Positions 1-6,647 of a DNA stretch of 22,976 nt are shown here, one piece after another (positions within the stretch are counted from its first letter, which is position 1; each line of letters opens with the position of its first letter). The stretch comes from an uncultured Clostridium sp. (GTDB lineage Bacteria > Bacillota > Clostridia > Peptostreptococcales > Peptostreptococcaceae). Position numbers and translations under genes: made by a program. The notes under the pieces are model-generated. The model was not told where the DNA came from, made no database searches, and saw only the letters and a program-made list of their open reading frames with translations. The DNA is taken from assembly GCA_900557165.1 (NCBI GenBank), contig USRS01000032.1:1-22976 (forward strand), in the 5' to 3' direction.

Positions 1-1183
1 ATGAATAAACGCCATATATAACTCCGTCATTTCTTTCCCCGAATTTAACTTCATTATAATCTATAACATCTGTTATATGTGCCCATATGAACATATTGAA
101 TCCTGTTACTCCTATCCCTGCTAAAACATATAGTCCTATGAATATCCATGGATTTGTAAGTTTCATGAAGTATGCTATTCCATAACATGCTGCTGCTAAG
201 AACATCCCAAATGCTGAGAATTCTTTTTTACCAAATTTACTCGCTATTACACCAGATACTGTAGCTAATCCTAAACTTAATGGTAAACCTACCATGCTAA
301 GTGATGATAATGCATTTATATTTTTGAAATAACTTGCAAATAAATATTGATTCATTGTTTGACCCATAAATTGGCTAAGTAATAATACTATTGCAGCCCC
401 TATTATTGCTAATAAAGCTCTATTTGAAATTATTGTTTTAAATGTTTCTGCTAAAGATACGTTTTCTTCTTTTTGAGTTGGTTCTAATTTAATACGTTCA
501 GTAGTTAATGTATAACAAATCATGTAGCATAATAGTGCACATATTGAGAATATTCCTGCTACTAAAGTAAATTTACTTGCACTAACTATTTGGTTACCGT
601 TTGCATCTGCATAATATATAATTTGAGGTACTATTGATCCTATGATTATTGATGCGAAATTAGCTCCTAAACTTCTCCAAGTTGAAAGCGCTGCCCTTTG
701 TTCTTGTACATCTGTCATAGCTGATGCCATTGAACCATAAGGTATATTTATTGCTGTATAACATATTGATCCCCATAATATATAAGTAGCGAACATTACT
801 ATAACTTTAACTGTCATTGATGCTCCAGCTAAACTAGATTGATACATTAAGAAACTTGCTAATGCAACTGGTCCTGCCATTCTTTTTATCCATGGTCTGA
901 ATTTACCGTCTTTTGTTGTTTTGCATTTATCAACGATACGTCCCATTGTAACATCTGTAAATGCATCTATACATCTTGATACTAAGAATAAAGTTCCAAC
1001 TAGTGATGGGCTAATACCCCATACATTTGTGTAAAATATCATTAAATACATACTTGCAAATATAAATGTGAAATCGTTTCCTAAATCCCCACATAAATAT
1101 CCTACTTTATCTTTTAAACCAAAAGATTTTGTTGATACACTATTATTTTCAAATCCCATACTGCCTTGTTTTTGTAAGTCCAT
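1..1183 (-). CDS. GPH-family sugar:cation symporter (partial, C-terminus outside window)
   Basis: Reads leftward from an ATG at 1183 and stays open to the window edge, giving 394 codons; the C-terminus is missing. It is a multi-span membrane protein of the glycoside-pentoside-hexuronide (MelB/GusB/XynP-like) branch of the major facilitator superfamily, which imports sugars or glycosides with a cation. Visible signs are an N-terminal GYLCGDLGNDFTF-like segment, the early DAFTDVTMGRIVD motif typical of the family (Asp residues used in cation coupling), then KFRPWI, and about ten hydrophobic segments. The start follows a good ribosome binding site (GGGGGAT, spacer about 6). The gene stands alone in the visible part, behind a leader of about 235 nt and a promoter packed with palindromes. 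One palindrome is like the GntR gluconate operator, so a sugar acid or glucuronide is a reasonable substrate guess, but the sequence does not prove it. Confidence 0.9.
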   Translation of the reverse strand, partial: MDLQKQGSMGFENNSVSTKSFGLKDKVGYLCGDLGNDFTFIFASMYLMIFYTNVWGISPSLVGTLFLVSRCIDAFTDVTMGRIVDKCKTTKDGKFRPWIKRMAGPVALASFLMYQSSLAGASMTVKVIVMFATYILWGSICYTAINIPYGSMASAMTDVQEQRAALSTWRSLGANFASIIIGSIVPQIIYYADANGNQIVSASKFTLVAGIFSICALLCYMICYTLTTERIKLEPTQKEENVSLAETFKTIISNRALLAIIGAAIVLLLSQFMGQTMNQYLFASYFKNINALSSLSMVGLPLSLGLATVSGVIASKFGKKEFSAFGMFLAAACYGIAYFMKLTNPWIFIGLYVLAGIGVTGFNMFIWAHITDVIDYNEVKFGERNDGVIYGVYS

Positions 1184-1335
1184 TTTAAATCCCCCAATAA
1201 AATTATTTTCTAATTTCTTACTTCATAATTTTTCAATATCTTATTTTCTAACAGTTCTTCATTTTTTAATGAATTATAAATTTTACTTTTTCACTTTCAT
1301 ATGTAATTTTTATAGTTATTATTTTCAATTAATCA

Positions 1336-1362
1336 TATATGTTAATTTCTTTTTAACATATA
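1336..1362 (-). repeat. Inverted repeat in the symporter leader
   Basis: Ten-bp perfect arms (TATATGTTAA at 1336-1345, TTAACATATA at 1353-1362) with a 7-nt loop. It would fold in the leader RNA of the symporter, about 60 nt after the predicted start. No U-run follows, so it does not look like a terminator. Confidence 0.4.
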
Positions 1363-1404
1363 CTGATTATGATTTTATTTTGCAAATAACTTGCTAATCG
1401 ATTA

Positions 1405-1449
1405 TGTTATTTAAATAACAAGGTAATATTACCATACTTGTATACAAGT
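1405..1449. promoter_or_regulatory. Three abutting perfect palindromes (operator cluster)
   Basis: Three perfect dyads lie side by side: TGTTATTTAAATAACA (1405-1420, 16 bp), GGTAATATTACC (1422-1433, 12 bp) and ACTTGTATACAAGT (1436-1449, 14 bp), separated by 1 and 2 bp. The last matches, from memory, the core of the Bacillus GntR gluconate operator (ATACTTGTATACAAGTAT). The cluster covers the spacer, the -10 and the start region of the symporter promoter, the usual place for repressor operators. No regulator gene is visible beside it. Which proteins bind the other two palindromes is unknown. Confidence 0.6.
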
Positions 1450-1454
1450 TGTAA
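1426..1454 (-). promoter_or_regulatory. Promoter of the GPH symporter gene
   Basis: On the minus strand, -35 TTACAA (1454-1449) and -10 TAATAT (1431-1426) are separated by exactly 17 bp. The spacer contains almost all of the palindrome at 1436-1449, and the -10 lies inside the palindrome at 1422-1433, so repressor binding there would block RNA polymerase. The predicted start near 1420 gives a leader of about 235 nt before the ATG at 1183. Confidence 0.65.
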
Positions 1455-1788
1455 ATATATTTTTTTATATTTTTTTTTGGCTATGGTTTGCTTTTTAACC
1501 TTCGTCTCGTGAAAACATTCTCCTTATTGAGTTTTCCATATTTAAAAAAGTATATTTTTTTTATTTTTTTGTAGGAGTCTATATTTCAAAATTATAAATT
1601 TATTTTTAAAATAGGATTAAATTTGTGAAGGATATCTTACAAGATAATGACGTTATTATATTGAAATAGTTTCTATCATATACATAATTAGTTAAAATTA
1701 AATTTTAATCTTAAATTCGCATATTTTACAATAATTTCCATAAATGTTACACTATTAATAATTAAAAGATAAAAGGGGGAATATCTTT

Positions 1789-2499
1789 GTGATAAAAAAG
1801 ATAACTGCATTAATTTTATCCTTGTCATTATCTTTATGTTCAACTGCAGCTTTTAGTTTTACAGATAATAAAGATATAAAGGAAGATACATTATATGAAA
1901 ATATGATGAAGCAAAAAAAAAGCACAATTATAGAATTGGAAGATTTAAGCATTAAAGAATTAATAAAACTTAGAGATAAGGCTTTAGATGAAAATTTAAG
2001 TATGTCCTCATATGATATGAGTTACCGCAAAGAAGGTATATTAGACCCAAACTGGGATTTTGGTCTAGTAGCATTTCTGAATAATAATTACGGTGAATTA
2101 ACAGAAAAAGAAAACTTAATAAAACAAATTCAACTTATAGAATATGCAACTTTATACAAAGATGTATTAGATCCATCTGGGGAAGTTTTTAAAGTATTGA
2201 ATGAAGATTATCAAATATCAGAGTATTTAATTAAGCATGGGAAAACATATGAAATTTCTACACAAGAAAACTTAGAATTTTTAATAGAAAATATAGAAGA
2301 TGTAGTAGACTATGTTGATTTTGATGCAAAAACAGTAGTAGAAATTATAGACCCAACTATAAAAGGATCTTTTATTTCAAATGATGAGATAAGAGATTTA
2401 AACAAGCAATTAAAAGAAAAGTCTTTCGAGAAAGATTTAGATAATACTATTAAAAAGGATCTTCAAAGCTTTGTATATAAAACTCAATGCATTAATTAA
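1789..2499 (+). CDS. Secreted protein of unknown function, probably truncated
   Basis: A 236-aa protein starting at GTG 1789 behind a strong AAAGGGGGA site (1772-1780, spacer 8). The first ~24 residues form a classic signal peptide (Lys-Lys, then a Leu/Ser-rich core ending near TAAFS), so it should be exported. The mature part is acidic, mostly helical in appearance and rich in Glu/Asp/Lys; I recognise no catalytic motif. The reading frame ends in an AT-repeat (ATTAATTAATAA). Just after it, another frame (2496-2627) continues as a protein-like tail, so the present stop is probably the product of a frameshift or internal deletion. The tail loosely resembles the end of clostridial amidase-domain (PF12671) proteins, so this may be the N-terminal half of such a protein. 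That is only a guess. Confidence 0.6.
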   Translation: MIKKITALILSLSLSLCSTAAFSFTDNKDIKEDTLYENMMKQKKSTIIELEDLSIKELIKLRDKALDENLSMSSYDMSYRKEGILDPNWDFGLVAFLNNNYGELTEKENLIKQIQLIEYATLYKDVLDPSGEVFKVLNEDYQISEYLIKHGKTYEISTQENLEFLIENIEDVVDYVDFDAKTVVEIIDPTIKGSFISNDEIRDLNKQLKEKSFEKDLDNTIKKDLQSFVYKTQCIN

Positions 2500-2627
2500 T
2501 AACTACAGACAAACATTCCAATGGATATAATTTCTCATATGCCCCACATTCAGATTATGATAAACGAACAAATTTATTAGCTAAGCTTGATAACAAAAAA
2601 ATTTCTTATTATAAAGTTAATTGGTAA
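2496..2627 (+). pseudogene. Frame-shifted C-terminal tail of the preceding secreted protein
   Basis: An open frame of 43 codons with no start codon, in a different frame from the gene that ends at 2499. It encodes a protein-like tail (contains NGYNFSYAPHSDYDKRTNLL and ends SYYKVNW, stop 2625-2627). Adding one base near 2495-2498 would join it to the upstream protein. It therefore looks like the lost C-terminus of that protein, or what remains after deletion of a middle domain. Confidence 0.5.
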
Positions 2628-2728
2628 GATATAAACTAAAATATAACGCTAGGTTTAAAGATAGTAAAGTTTTTAAATTCTTAATTTCCTTATTCTATCT
2701 ATAATATACCGGCTTTATGATATAATAA

Positions 2729-3061
2729 GATTATAAGTCAAATATATTTGGAAGTTATGCAACTGAATTTTTTGATGAAGAAAATAGTGATATTGATATT
2801 GCTTGGTTTACAAATAAACCTGTTGACTACAGCACTTTATCATCCTATGAATTTGATTTATGTGAATTATTAGGAAGAGAAGTTGATTTAGTTATACCAG
2901 ATAAAAATAATATATACTTTTTAGTAGAAGTTTTATCATCTCCTCCAATATACATAGGAAATGATAACTTTACTGATTGGTTAGACAGGTTCAATGACTG
3001 GGTTTTAGATGAATATAAATTCATAGAAAATGTTATATTAGAAAAATGCGATTTAATTTAA
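2729..3061 (+). pseudogene. Headless nucleotidyltransferase (MNT-type) remnant
   Basis: An open frame of 110 codons between tandem TAA stops (2723-2728) and TAA 3059-3061, without an ATG, GTG or TTG in a usable place. It begins almost directly at the nucleotidyltransferase signature: FGSYATEF, then SDIDIAW, the GS...DxD metal-binding motif of minimal nucleotidyltransferases. It then continues to a C-terminal segment with NFTDWLDRFNDW. Residues that normally precede the motif (about 15-25) are missing. The spacing between GS and DxD is 11 rather than the usual 10 residues. No HEPN partner gene is beside it. It is probably a decayed antitoxin or nucleotidyltransferase gene; start-codon loss or a 5' deletion is the simplest explanation. 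Confidence 0.65.
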
Positions 3062-3096
3062 AAAGGCTAAAGTCAAAATAATAGACTTTAGCTTTT
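3062..3096. terminator. Bidirectional terminator between MNT remnant and GNAT gene
   Basis: GCTAAAGTC (3066-3074) pairs with GACTTTAGC (3084-3092), with A-rich and T-rich flanks on both sides. It lies between convergent reading frames and overlaps nothing else. The core sequence is shared with the terminator at 4434-4470. Confidence 0.75.
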
Positions 3097-3099
3097 CAT

Positions 3100-3603
3100 T
3101 TAAGAAAAAATACTTAAATCCTTCCATATAAGTTTTTGAGAATTTGACTTAGTACCTCCAAAATCATCAATAAAATCTTTATAATGAACTGCTCCCAGTC
3201 TTTCATATATGTTCTTAGCATTATCATTCCCTTTGACAATGCAAATACTCATATGTTCATATCCTTGATGCATAGCATACTGACCAACTTTTTTAATTAG
3301 TTTTGTACCAATGCCCTTTCCTCTACAAGCCTTATTTATATGCAATGAATCTAAATACCAACAATTTTCTATATCATCATCTTTTTTACTGGCTACAAAT
3401 CCTAAAAACTCCTCTTCATCATAAACAACAAAAATAGAGTTTCCTTCCTCAATATACTTAAACCACTTATTTGTAGCATGCTCTTCATTTAAACTTTCTA
3501 AAAAATCTTTGGGCAATAAATCTTTATATGTTTCCTTCCAATTTGAAATATACAACTTTGCAATATTTTCTACATCATTTTTTACAGCAACCCTTATAAT
3601 CAT
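3100..3603 (-). CDS. GNAT-family N-acetyltransferase
   Basis: 167 aa, the usual length of a single GNAT domain. It transfers an acetyl group from acetyl-CoA to an unknown acceptor amine. The acetyl-CoA pyrophosphate loop is clear: RGKGIGT at residues 94-100, preceded by the beta-4 strand LDSLHIN. A C-terminal NDNAKNIYERLGA motif is also typical of the fold. An AGGGAGA site precedes the ATG at 3603. The gene lies 12 bp after the stop of the HxlR regulator, so the two are almost certainly one transcript, and it ends at the bidirectional terminator at 3062-3096. The substrate cannot be read from the sequence. Confidence 0.9.
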   Translation of the reverse strand: MIIRVAVKNDVENIAKLYISNWKETYKDLLPKDFLESLNEEHATNKWFKYIEEGNSIFVVYDEEEFLGFVASKKDDDIENCWYLDSLHINKACRGKGIGTKLIKKVGQYAMHQGYEHMSICIVKGNDNAKNIYERLGAVHYKDFIDDFGGTKSNSQKLIWKDLSIFS

Positions 3604-3615
3604 AAAATTCTCCCT

Positions 3616-3972
3616 TTAAATTTCTTCTTTATCTATCCAGTTTTCCTCTCCCCATTTACACATTTCTTCTAAAATAGGCATAAGTGATAAACCACGTTTA
3701 GAAAGACAATACTCCACTTTTGGTGGTATTTGAGGATATTCCTTCCTTATAATTATACCATCATTTTCTAATTCCTTTAGCTGACTGTTAAGCATTTTGT
3801 CGCTTATGGAACCTATACATCTTTTTAGCTCTCCATATCTTAGTGTTTCATATTCAACTAGCCAAAACATTATAATCATCTTCCATTTACCACCTATTAT
3901 AGAAAGTGTATAACCAAAGGGCGTTGATCTTATATCTTTTAAATCTTGTCCTCGAAATTTTTCCATGCTCAT
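3616..3972 (-). CDS. HxlR-family winged-helix regulator
   Basis: A small DNA-binding protein of the HxlR family (MarR-like winged helix; many members sense thiol-reactive or electrophilic stress through a cysteine). Family signs are the opening PFGYTLSIIGGKWKMIIMFWL helix, LRYGELKRCIGSISDKMLNSQL recognition region, and the wing with PPKVEYCLSKRG. I prefer the ATG at 3972 (118 aa), with AGAGG at 3986-3982 and a 9-nt spacer. A GTG at 3981 is in frame (121 aa) but sits directly against that site. It is divergent from the TIGR04076 gene and upstream of the GNAT gene. The shared upstream region with inverted repeats suggests autoregulation and control of the divergent gene. HxlR proteins often control just such a divergent neighbour. 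Confidence 0.9.
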   Translation of the reverse strand: MSMEKFRGQDLKDIRSTPFGYTLSIIGGKWKMIIMFWLVEYETLRYGELKRCIGSISDKMLNSQLKELENDGIIIRKEYPQIPPKVEYCLSKRGLSLMPILEEMCKWGEENWIDKEEI

Positions 3973-4008
3973 TTTTATCACCTCTAAAATTTTAACTAGC
4001 CTTTAGGT

Positions 4009-4062
4009 AAGTACTTTACATAAAAGTGCATACTTTCTTAAGTATAAAACATGAACTATAAT
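4009..4062. promoter_or_regulatory. Divergent control region with HxlR-type inverted repeats
   Basis: Between the divergent HxlR and TIGR04076 genes are AAGTACTT (4009-4016, perfect 8-bp palindrome) and ATACTT-N4-AAGTAT (4030-4045). A -10 TATAAT (4057-4062) for the + strand gene follows, with a weak -35 inside the second repeat. The related half-sites (ACTT/AAGT) repeated at this position suit an HxlR dimer operator. This is inferred from position and symmetry only. Confidence 0.5.
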
Positions 4063-4098
4063 TAAATCAAGTAAATTTAAAAAAGGAGATTTTGTTAA

Positions 4099-4419
4099 AT
4101 GAAAAAATGTAGAATAGAAGTACTTAAAACTACCTTTCATGAAGATTTGGCCAAAGAATATGGTTGCAAAAACCTTTCCACATGTCCATTTCACAAGGTA
4201 GGAGATGTATTTTTTGCAGATTATGCAAAGCCAGAGGGATTATGTGACGAAGCATGGAAAGCCATGTATCAATATGTATTTGCTCTATCTCATGGAGCTT
4301 CTACTTTTTATTATAATGATTGGATAGATAAAGAAGGAGTTGCAATTTGCTCTTGTAATGATGGTCTAAGACCTGTAATTTTCAAAATAGAAAGAACTGA
4401 TGAAGAATCTCAACCATAA
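4099..4419 (+). CDS. TIGR04076-family small cysteine-containing protein
   Basis: 106 aa, full length for this family of small conserved proteins of unknown function found in anaerobes. Recognisable features are the opening KCRIEVLKTTF, the CPFHKVGD segment, GLCDEAW, and the C-terminal CSCNDGLRPVIFKIER block. The conserved cysteines (in CPF, LCDEAW and CSC) suggest a metal or redox role, but no reaction is known to me. The ribosome binding site is AAAAGGAG (4080-4087). It is divergent from an HxlR regulator and probably controlled by it. It ends at the strong hairpin at 4434. Confidence 0.8.
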   Translation: MKKCRIEVLKTTFHEDLAKEYGCKNLSTCPFHKVGDVFFADYAKPEGLCDEAWKAMYQYVFALSHGASTFYYNDWIDKEGVAICSCNDGLRPVIFKIERTDEESQP

Positions 4420-4433
4420 ATTGCATAACTTAT

Positions 4434-4470
4434 AAAAAGCTAAAGTTATAATAATATACTTTAGCTTTTT
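4434..4470. terminator. Terminator after TIGR04076 gene (bidirectional)
   Basis: Perfect 13-bp arms AAAAAGCTAAAGT (4434-4446) and ACTTTAGCTTTTT (4458-4470). It serves the + gene ending at 4419 and, from the other side, the - gene ending at 4492. The core GCTAAAGT is the same as in the hairpin at 3062-3096. Confidence 0.85.
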
Positions 4471-4491
4471 GTTTTAATTCATATTATCTAT

Positions 4492-4996
4492 TTATTCTTT
4501 TATTCCTTTTTTTCTATCAAATCTGTCATCACTCCACAAATATGTGAGAGATGATATAATAGGCATAATCACAAAAAATACAATAGAAATTGTAGGATTA
4601 TAAATAGAAAGACAAATTATCAGACAAAAAAAGATAAGACAACATCATAAGTAAAAATATTATATCATAAAAAATGGCCGGAATAACTTTTCTTGGATGT
4701 TCAATTAACAATCTTGAAAAATAAGGTATCTGTGATAAAAAAAACAAATACAAAATATTTCGCCAAACAACTTTGCTAGATACCATTTTACAAAAATTAA
4801 ATAAATAATGATGTTTCACCCATTGTGCTCCCACCACAATAAAACTTACAAAATATATAAAAAATGACACTCCCATATCTCTTATACTTTCAAAAGTAAA
4901 GTCTTTTGGCACTGGTATATCCAGCACCATAATGGTAATAATTATGGCAATTACAGCATCACTAAATGCTTCTAATCTGTTTTTGGAAATATCCAT
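4492..4996 (-). pseudogene. TMEM175-type (DUF1211) potassium channel gene, frame-shifted
   Basis: The N-terminal part (start 4996, behind AAAGGAG) has the TMEM175 signature RxxxFSDAVxAI (R7, F11-D13) and four hydrophobic helices. Bacterial members are potassium channels in the cell membrane. The frame ends early at 4598 (132 aa, last residues SDNLSFYL). At a run of seven A (4626-4632) the protein continues properly in another frame: CLIICLSIYNPTISIVFF, then IISSLTYLWSDDRFDRKKG, to a stop at 4492-4494. With six bases in the run the gene would encode 167 aa, a little short for the family. It is either a true frameshift, a phase-variable homopolymer or a sequencing error. As written, the last membrane segments are lost. 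Confidence 0.75.
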
Positions 4997-5038
4997 ACCA
5001 ATTCTCCTTTATAAATTATTTAAATTTACCATTTTATA

Positions 5039-5215
5039 TTAACCATTTTTAGTATCATTTATTAACATACTTGATAATGCACTTAGATGAAATCCTATAT
5101 CTGTTGCCATTACTATAGTTTCGTCTGGCAATTTAAAACAATTACAAGTAAATGAATTAGGATAAATTCTATAATCTTTGCTAAATTTTTTATATATTAT
5201 TTTGTCAATCTTAAC
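5039..5215 (-). pseudogene. Orphan open frame, probable gene remnant
   Basis: An open frame of 58 codons between stops, lacking a usual start codon, just after the antiporter gene on the same strand. The sequence is protein-like (contains DYRIYPNSFTCNCFKLP and ETIVMATDIGFHLSAL) and unlike the AT-rich noise around it. I do not recognise the family. It is most likely the 3' end of a gene whose front was deleted, or a small gene with a rare start. Confidence 0.35.
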
Positions 5216-5232
5216 TCACTTGCTTGTCACTT

Positions 5233-6486
5233 TTAAATTATGTCCTTCATACTCTTTTCTATATGGCGGATGAACATGATTGAATTTTTTTCTTCTTTTC
5301 TATTCAACAATTTATCACTTGTAAGTTTTATTCCAATTGCCCCCAGTGGTGCTGTTACCAGGACACTAAGTATGGCAATTGCCTGCATTATTTCTCCTCC
5401 TGCAACTCCCATTTGAAGAGGAATTGACGATTTTGCTGATTGTACTGTGGCCTTAGGAAGATAAGCTATAACACAAAATATTCTTTCTTTTAAATTTAAA
5501 TTTGTGCCCGTAAGTGCTAATAAAACTCCCACTGACCTGAAACTTAATGATATAGTAAGCATAAATAACCCAACATAAATATACTCTCCTACCAAAGTTG
5601 GGTTAATTGCCATTCCTACGAAAGAAAATAAATACAACTTGCCGTATTTCCATATGTTGTTCATTTTATCTAAAATAAATTGAGCACTCTCTTTCATATA
5701 ATTTCTTATGAAAAATCCATAAATCATCACAGCTAGCAGTGAGTTGAAGTACTGTGTATGAGTAGTTTTTTCAACATATCTCATCATAAGTGATATGATA
5801 AAGACCACTACAACTTTTATGTAATCATTTTTTCCTTTTCTCAAAGCAAACTCACTTATTTTAAATAAAAGAAAAGCTACCAATATACTAGCAAAAATAG
5901 AAATCGGTATGGATATTAATTGAGATACAATTGATATACTTTCTCCCTTTTGATTTTGTAAATAAACTCCTAAAAATGTAGTAAATAGTGTGATTGCAAT
6001 GGTGTCATCAGCACTTGCCCCAACGAGTAACATTTGTGGAATTGCCTTATCTTGTCCAACTTTTCTATCAATTAAAGAAATCATTGAGGGAATTAATACA
6101 GCTGGACTTACTGCTGCTATTATAAACCCAAGGATTGCTCCCTGAATAAAAGTAAATCCTAAAAATTTCATTGATAAAAATGCTATAACAAAGCCTTCCA
6201 ATGTGGCAGGCACCACACTAAGTAACACTGCTGGTCTACCTATTTGCTTTATTTGTTCTAAACTTATGCCAAGCCCTCCTATGAAAAGTACTGTAACCAA
6301 TGCCACATCTTTTATAGTAGAAGAAATTTCTAAAGTTCCTTGTGGCACTAAATTTAAATAAGACGGTCCTATAAGCATTCCTACTATCATCATGCCAATT
6401 AATGATGGCAATTTTAATTTTTCAGCTATTAACCCACTGTAATTAGCTAAAATCCCAATAATTAATAAACTTAGAACTATTATCAT
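5233..6486 (-). CDS. CPA-type cation/proton antiporter under fluoride control
   Basis: 417 aa from ATG 6486, with AAGGAGG at 6500-6494 and a 7-nt spacer. An ATG at 6492 is too close to that site, and upstream in-frame codons lie inside the riboswitch terminator, so they are not the start. The protein is a membrane antiporter of the monovalent cation/proton (Na+/H+ exchanger-like) superfamily with about 12 hydrophobic segments. Core motifs include LPSLIGMMIVGMLIGP near the N-terminus, AAVSPAVLIPSM, and GASADDTIAI with the paired Asp (about D160-D161) that binds ions in electrogenic members. A fluoride riboswitch in the leader implies a role in fluoride resistance or in repairing ion balance during fluoride stress. 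Whether it exports fluoride itself or Na+/H+ is not shown. The C-terminus is short, without a TrkA domain. Confidence 0.88.
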   Translation of the reverse strand: MIIVLSLLIIGILANYSGLIAEKLKLPSLIGMMIVGMLIGPSYLNLVPQGTLEISSTIKDVALVTVLFIGGLGISLEQIKQIGRPAVLLSVVPATLEGFVIAFLSMKFLGFTFIQGAILGFIIAAVSPAVLIPSMISLIDRKVGQDKAIPQMLLVGASADDTIAITLFTTFLGVYLQNQKGESISIVSQLISIPISIFASILVAFLLFKISEFALRKGKNDYIKVVVVFIISLMMRYVEKTTHTQYFNSLLAVMIYGFFIRNYMKESAQFILDKMNNIWKYGKLYLFSFVGMAINPTLVGEYIYVGLFMLTISLSFRSVGVLLALTGTNLNLKERIFCVIAYLPKATVQSAKSSIPLQMGVAGGEIMQAIAILSVLVTAPLGAIGIKLTSDKLLNRKEEKNSIMFIRHIEKSMKDII

Positions 6487-6510
6487 ACTCATACCTCCTT
6501 TATTTTTGAC

Positions 6511-6551
6511 AAAAAAATAGACTCCTACCCTTATATTCAAGAGTAGGAGTC
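6511..6551 (-). terminator. Riboswitch expression platform (intrinsic terminator)
   Basis: GACTCCTAC (6551-6543) pairs with GTAGGAGTC (6528-6520); inner pairs (U-G, then CTT/AAG) extend the stem to 13 bp around a GAATAT loop. A run of seven U (6517-6511) follows. The first arm overlaps the aptamer 3' end, the arrangement of a fluoride-activated ON switch. Confidence 0.88.
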
Positions 6552-6590
6552 ATTAGCGTTTAAGCATTTAATGGCGAACTCCATCGCCTA
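6541..6590 (-). ncRNA. Fluoride riboswitch aptamer (crcB motif)
   Basis: The leader RNA contains the hallmark blocks in order: GGCGATGGAGTTCGCC at the 5' side, ATTAAATGC in the middle, and CGCTAATGACTCCTAC at the 3' side. These match the known fluoride riboswitch consensus (GGcGAUGgaGuUCGCC ... AAUGacuCCUaC). The 3' block GACTCCTAC is also the first arm of the terminator downstream, so fluoride binding would sequester it, stop terminator formation and turn the antiporter on. Confidence 0.9.
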
Positions 6591-6606
6591 TTATTTATAT
6601 GTATAC

Positions 6607-6636
6607 ATTATACTTCATAAGCTAGCTCTAAGTAAA
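6607..6636 (-). promoter_or_regulatory. Promoter of the fluoride riboswitch-antiporter transcript
   Basis: Minus strand -10 TATAAT (6612-6607) and -35 TTTACT (6636-6631) with an 18-bp spacer. The predicted start near 6600 lies about 10 nt before the aptamer, as expected for a riboswitch leader. Confidence 0.6.
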
Positions 6637-6647
6637 GATAAAAGCTC

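Larger units (their letters stand above)
1184..1788. other. Long AT-rich intergenic region
   Basis: This 605-base gap holds the symporter leader and promoter cluster (to about 1454). The rest is AT-rich DNA without a convincing gene. A possible + strand promoter for the next gene is TTGAAA at 1661 with a weak -10 near 1685. A short open frame at 1625-1669 has a protein-like sequence but is too short to call. Confidence 0.5.

Noticed and set aside
1068..1397. Open frame on the + strand over the symporter start and leader
   Set aside because: It is antisense to a clear gene, very Phe/Tyr-rich as expected from AT-rich DNA, and has no ribosome binding site.
1625..1669. Short + strand frame reading KDILQDNDVIILK
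   Set aside because: Protein-like, but only about 14 codons from a GTG and without recognisable homology; could be chance.
4003..4194. Minus-strand open frame across the divergent control region
   Set aside because: It overlaps the TIGR04076 gene in antisense and has no family features.
6487..6540. Longer antiporter N-terminus starting at 6540
   Set aside because: Those codons lie in the riboswitch terminator and before the AAGGAGG site, so they are untranslated leader.
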